DNA from: Chthoniobacteraceae bacterium
GTDB taxonomy: Bacteria; Verrucomicrobiota; Verrucomicrobiia; Chthoniobacterales; Chthoniobacteraceae
Assembly (NCBI GenBank): GCA_947449735.1
Contig: CANFTB010000012.1
Location: forward strand, 33,072 to 97,071
Direction of reading: 5' to 3'
DNA length: 64,000 nt
The stretch's first letter is position 1; each line of letters starts with the position of its first letter. The position numbers and the translations under genes were made by a program. Shown here in pieces: positions 61,360-64,000 of this stretch. The notes beneath the pieces were generated by a model. It was not told where the DNA came from, made no database searches, and worked only from the letters and a program-made list of their open reading frames with translations.

Positions 61360-63882
61360 CTAAAACAGCGTCATCTGCGGACGCTCCGCCTCCGCCGCCA
61401 TCACACTCCTCCGGCGCGTCTGGCGCACCGGAGCCGCCCCCTCTGCGCGCGGTTCCTGCGGGGCGACCGCCGCCCCGTCCGCGCTCAGTTCCGAACGCTC
61501 CAAATTTGCCAAAATCTCCCGCGCACGCTCCAGCACCGCCTTCGGCAAGCCCGCCAGACGCGCCACCTGGATCCCGTAGCTCTTGTCAGCGCCGCCCGGC
61601 AGAATTTTTCGCAGAAAAATGATCTGATCATTCCACTCCCGCACCGCTACGTTGAAATTCTTCACCCCGGCTCGGGTCCGGGCAAGCTCCGTGAGTTCAT
61701 GGTAGTGCGTCGCAAACAGGGTCCGGCAGTGCAGCACATCGTGCAAATACTCGGCGACGCTCCAAGCGATCGACAGCCCGTCAAACGTCGATGTCCCGCG
61801 CCCGATTTCGTCCAAAATCACCAGCGAACGCCCAGTGGCGTTGTTGGTGATATTCGCCGTCTCGTGCATCTCCACCATGAACGTCGACTGGCCCCGCGAC
61901 AAATCGTCGTTCGCGCCGACCCGCGTAAAGATGCGGTCGGCAAGTCCCACGAGCGCGCGCCTGGCCGGAACCCAGGACCCCGTCTGCGCCATGAGGGTGA
62001 GCAGGGCCACCTGCCGGATGTAGGTTGATTTCCCCGCCATGTTCGGACCGGTCAACACCAGAAGAGAATGGCTCTCGCCGTTCAACTGCACGTCGTTGGG
62101 CACAAACTTTTCCTCCACCAAGGCCTGGTCCAGCACCGGATGACGGCCCTCCCAAAACTCCAGTTCCAGCCCCTCGTGCAGCTCCGGCTTGCAATAACCG
62201 AAAAGGCGCGCCGTCTCAGCCAGCGACGCCAGCACATCCAAAATCCCCACCGCCTGCGCCGTCGACTGGAGCGCCTGCAACTCGCCCAGCACCTCCTCGC
62301 GCAGTTGCCCAAACAACTCCACCTCCAACGCCTTCGCCTTCTCGTCCGCCCCCAAAATCTTCGACTCCACCTCCTTCAACTCCGGCGTGATGAACCGCTC
62401 CCCGTTGGCCACGGTCTGCTTCCGGATCCAGCCCGCCGGAACCGAGTCCAGATTGGACTTCGTCACCTCGATGAAATAGCCGAACACCCCCGTATACCGT
62501 ATTTTGAGTGAGCGAATCCCGGTTTCCTCCCCGAGCTTGTTCTGCAGGTCGGCGATCCACCGCTTCCCCTCCTGCCCCGCACTGCGCAGCGTGTCCAGCA
62601 GCTCCGAGTACCCCTCCCGGAACACTCCGCCCTCCCGGATCACCGCCGGTTGCTCCTCCAGAAGCGCCCGCTCCAAAAGCTCCAAAATCGCTGGAAGCGG
62701 ACACAACCCCGCCCCCGCCTCCTCCAACAAACGCGCCTCGCGCGTCCCCGTCAGCGCCCCCACCAGTTCCTTCAAGACCGGCACCTGTTCCAGCGCCGCG
62801 CGCAACACCAGCAGATCTCTCCCCGTACCGCCCGTCTGGGTCAGCCGGCCCACAGTGCGTTCCACATCACGGATCGCCCCGAGCAGTTCGCGCAATTCCA
62901 TCAGCCGTCCGTGCTGGCCCAGCAACACCCCGAGCGCATCCTGCCGCGCAGACAGCGGCTCCAGTTCGCACAGCGGATGCAAAATCCACTCCCTGAGACG
63001 GCGCGCCCCCATCGGAGTCCGCGTCCGGTCGAGTGCACCGACCAAGCTCGTGTCGCGGCCCCCGCCGCGCGACTCGACAAGTTCCAGGTTCGCCTGCGTC
63101 GCAGCGTCCAGCACCATGTACTGCGAACGGTGGTAAACGGACATCCGGGTCACGTGCGCGAGTGAACGCCGCAATTCGTGCCTCAGATAATGCACGATCG
63201 CTCCCGCCGCGCACACGGCCGCCGGCAGACCCTCGCAACCAAAGCCGTCCAGCGCCTGAACGCGGAAATGTTCGAGTAGCGTGTGGTGGGCCTGGTCGTG
63301 CAAGAAACAATACCCGTCGCGCACCACGAGTCCCGACACATGGCCCAGTTCGCTGGAATCGGATTCCGCCGCCAGAACCTCGGAGGGGCGCACTCGGGCG
63401 AGTTCGTCCGCGAGTTCCCGTGCGTCGGCCAGTTCCGTCAGGCGAAACTCGCCCGTCATCAGGTCGATGTAAGCAAAGCCGTAGCCGCGCTTCGGGTCAG
63501 GATGGACGGCCGCGAGGAAATTGTTCCGCGCGGCGTCCAGCATCTGGAGGTCCGCAACGGTTCCGGGCGAGATCACCTGGGTAATTTCCCGCTTCACGAT
63601 CTTCCCGGGTTGGGGCTCGGAAACCTGGTCGCAAACCGCCACGCGCATCCCCGCGCCGATCAACTTGCGAATGTAACCCTCAGCGGCATGAAACGGAATC
63701 CCGCACATCGGCACCTCGTTGCGCCTAGTGAGCGCCAGATTCATCACGACGGCGGCCCTTTTCGCGTCCTCAAAGAACATCTCGTAAAAATCCCCGAGCC
63801 GGAACAACAGGATCGTATCCGGCGAAAGGGTTCTCCGGATACCCTGATACTGCTGCATCATCGGGGTGAGGGTGGATGACAT
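61360..63882 (-). CDS. mutS: DNA mismatch repair protein MutS
   Basis: A mismatch-recognition ATPase of 840 residues. The N-terminal mismatch domain starts with TPMMQQYQGIRRTLSPDTILLFRLGDFYEMFFEDA, with the conserved F-x-E motif in FYEMF. The ATPase has VLTGPNMAGKSTYIRQVALL (Walker A), FMVEMHETANITNNAT, ILDEIGRGTSTFDGLSIAW (Walker B) and FATHYHELTELA. Domain order and length are those of MutS1. The last ~40 residues are Ala/Arg-rich. No mutL in the window. Confidence 0.97.
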   Translation of the reverse strand: MSSTLTPMMQQYQGIRRTLSPDTILLFRLGDFYEMFFEDAKRAAVVMNLALTRRNEVPMCGIPFHAAEGYIRKLIGAGMRVAVCDQVSEPQPGKIVKREITQVISPGTVADLQMLDAARNNFLAAVHPDPKRGYGFAYIDLMTGEFRLTELADARELADELARVRPSEVLAAESDSSELGHVSGLVVRDGYCFLHDQAHHTLLEHFRVQALDGFGCEGLPAAVCAAGAIVHYLRHELRRSLAHVTRMSVYHRSQYMVLDAATQANLELVESRGGGRDTSLVGALDRTRTPMGARRLREWILHPLCELEPLSARQDALGVLLGQHGRLMELRELLGAIRDVERTVGRLTQTGGTGRDLLVLRAALEQVPVLKELVGALTGTREARLLEEAGAGLCPLPAILELLERALLEEQPAVIREGGVFREGYSELLDTLRSAGQEGKRWIADLQNKLGEETGIRSLKIRYTGVFGYFIEVTKSNLDSVPAGWIRKQTVANGERFITPELKEVESKILGADEKAKALEVELFGQLREEVLGELQALQSTAQAVGILDVLASLAETARLFGYCKPELHEGLELEFWEGRHPVLDQALVEEKFVPNDVQLNGESHSLLVLTGPNMAGKSTYIRQVALLTLMAQTGSWVPARRALVGLADRIFTRVGANDDLSRGQSTFMVEMHETANITNNATGRSLVILDEIGRGTSTFDGLSIAWSVAEYLHDVLHCRTLFATHYHELTELARTRAGVKNFNVAVREWNDQIIFLRKILPGGADKSYGIQVARLAGLPKAVLERAREILANLERSELSADGAAVAPQEPRAEGAAPVRQTRRRSVMAAEAERPQMTLF

Positions 63883-63959
63883 GGGTAACGACTAACAAAA
63901 AGCATCCGCGCCTTGGATCAAAGCAAAACGCTTCATTTTGGAGATGTTTCCCCAGCCCC

Positions 63960-64000
63960 ACGCCCCAGACACGCCCCAGACACGCCCCAGACACGCCCCA
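63960..64000. repeat. 11-bp tandem repeat at the window edge
   Basis: ACGCCCCAGAC occurs three times in direct succession with a fourth partial copy that runs to the last base, so the full length is unknown. It lies about 80 bases upstream of mutS on its 5' side. No spacer pattern, so not a CRISPR. Confidence 0.85.

Noticed and set aside
63960-64000. CRISPR array at the window edge
   Set aside because: Units follow each other directly without spacers and are only 11 bases long.

Overview
The window reads as a chromosomal segment of a high-GC member of the Verrucomicrobiota. I infer this from gene content: a DUF1552/DUF1592 pair, a ThuA/DUF1080/sugar-isomerase cluster, a long PVC-type propeller/HEAT/cupredoxin protein, an FHA-kinase-SUMF fusion and many secreted esterases. 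No rRNA is present, so genus and species cannot be named. Genes are dense and lie on both strands. There is one RNA gene, a tmRNA, and I found no tRNA and no CRISPR array.

Layout. 0-3.3 kb: 3' part of proS, a fused siroheme-decarboxylase-like (Lrp/AsnC fold) protein and a lipoyl/octanoyl transferase. 3.5-10.1 kb: a tightly coupled six-gene operon holding a polyprenyl synthase, a MacB-type permease with its ATPase, a CcoN-like membrane protein that seems to lack all Cu_B ligands, a four-helix membrane protein, and a remarkable MFS-CcoO-cytochrome c fusion. 10.1-19.8 kb: an MBL-fold hydrolase, YceI, two sugar-acid-type dehydrogenases facing apart, small exported proteins, a metallopeptidase lipoprotein, a sialate O-acetylesterase and an FeS photolyase. 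19.8-22.5 kb: an AT-richer stretch of minus-strand small genes, each followed by an attC-like repeat. This looks like an integron cassette array without an integrase (a CALIN). It carries a ParDE/RelBE-type toxin-antitoxin pair, a second antitoxin with a broken toxin, and two unknown membrane proteins.

23-37 kb: the DUF1552/DUF1592 pair, an aldo/keto reductase, a sufE-tatD-DUF1573 group, an FHA-kinase-SUMF fusion, the tmRNA with a readable promoter, and a ThuA-DUF1080-epimerase operon probably for oxidised sugar derivatives. 37-50.5 kb: aminodeoxychorismate-lyase-like enzyme, PBP1A, phosphoglucomutase, the 1124-residue SGNH/propeller/cupredoxin protein, a K+-independent-type H+-pyrophosphatase, and argF/argD. 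50.6-64 kb: an FG-GAP protein and a Gfo/Idh/MocA oxidoreductase, der, pgsA, a Bcp peroxiredoxin, a 3D-domain lipoprotein, an SGNH hydrolase, a cobalamin adenosyltransferase, a GT4 glycosyltransferase, an L,D-transpeptidase, an SDR and mutS. The window ends inside an 11-bp tandem repeat.

The two stretches most worth following are the CcoN-like/MFS-CcoO operon (3.5-10.1 kb), which may encode an undescribed haem-containing membrane complex, and the cassette array (19.8-22.5 kb). All family names come from motif recognition in the translations; no database search was run.
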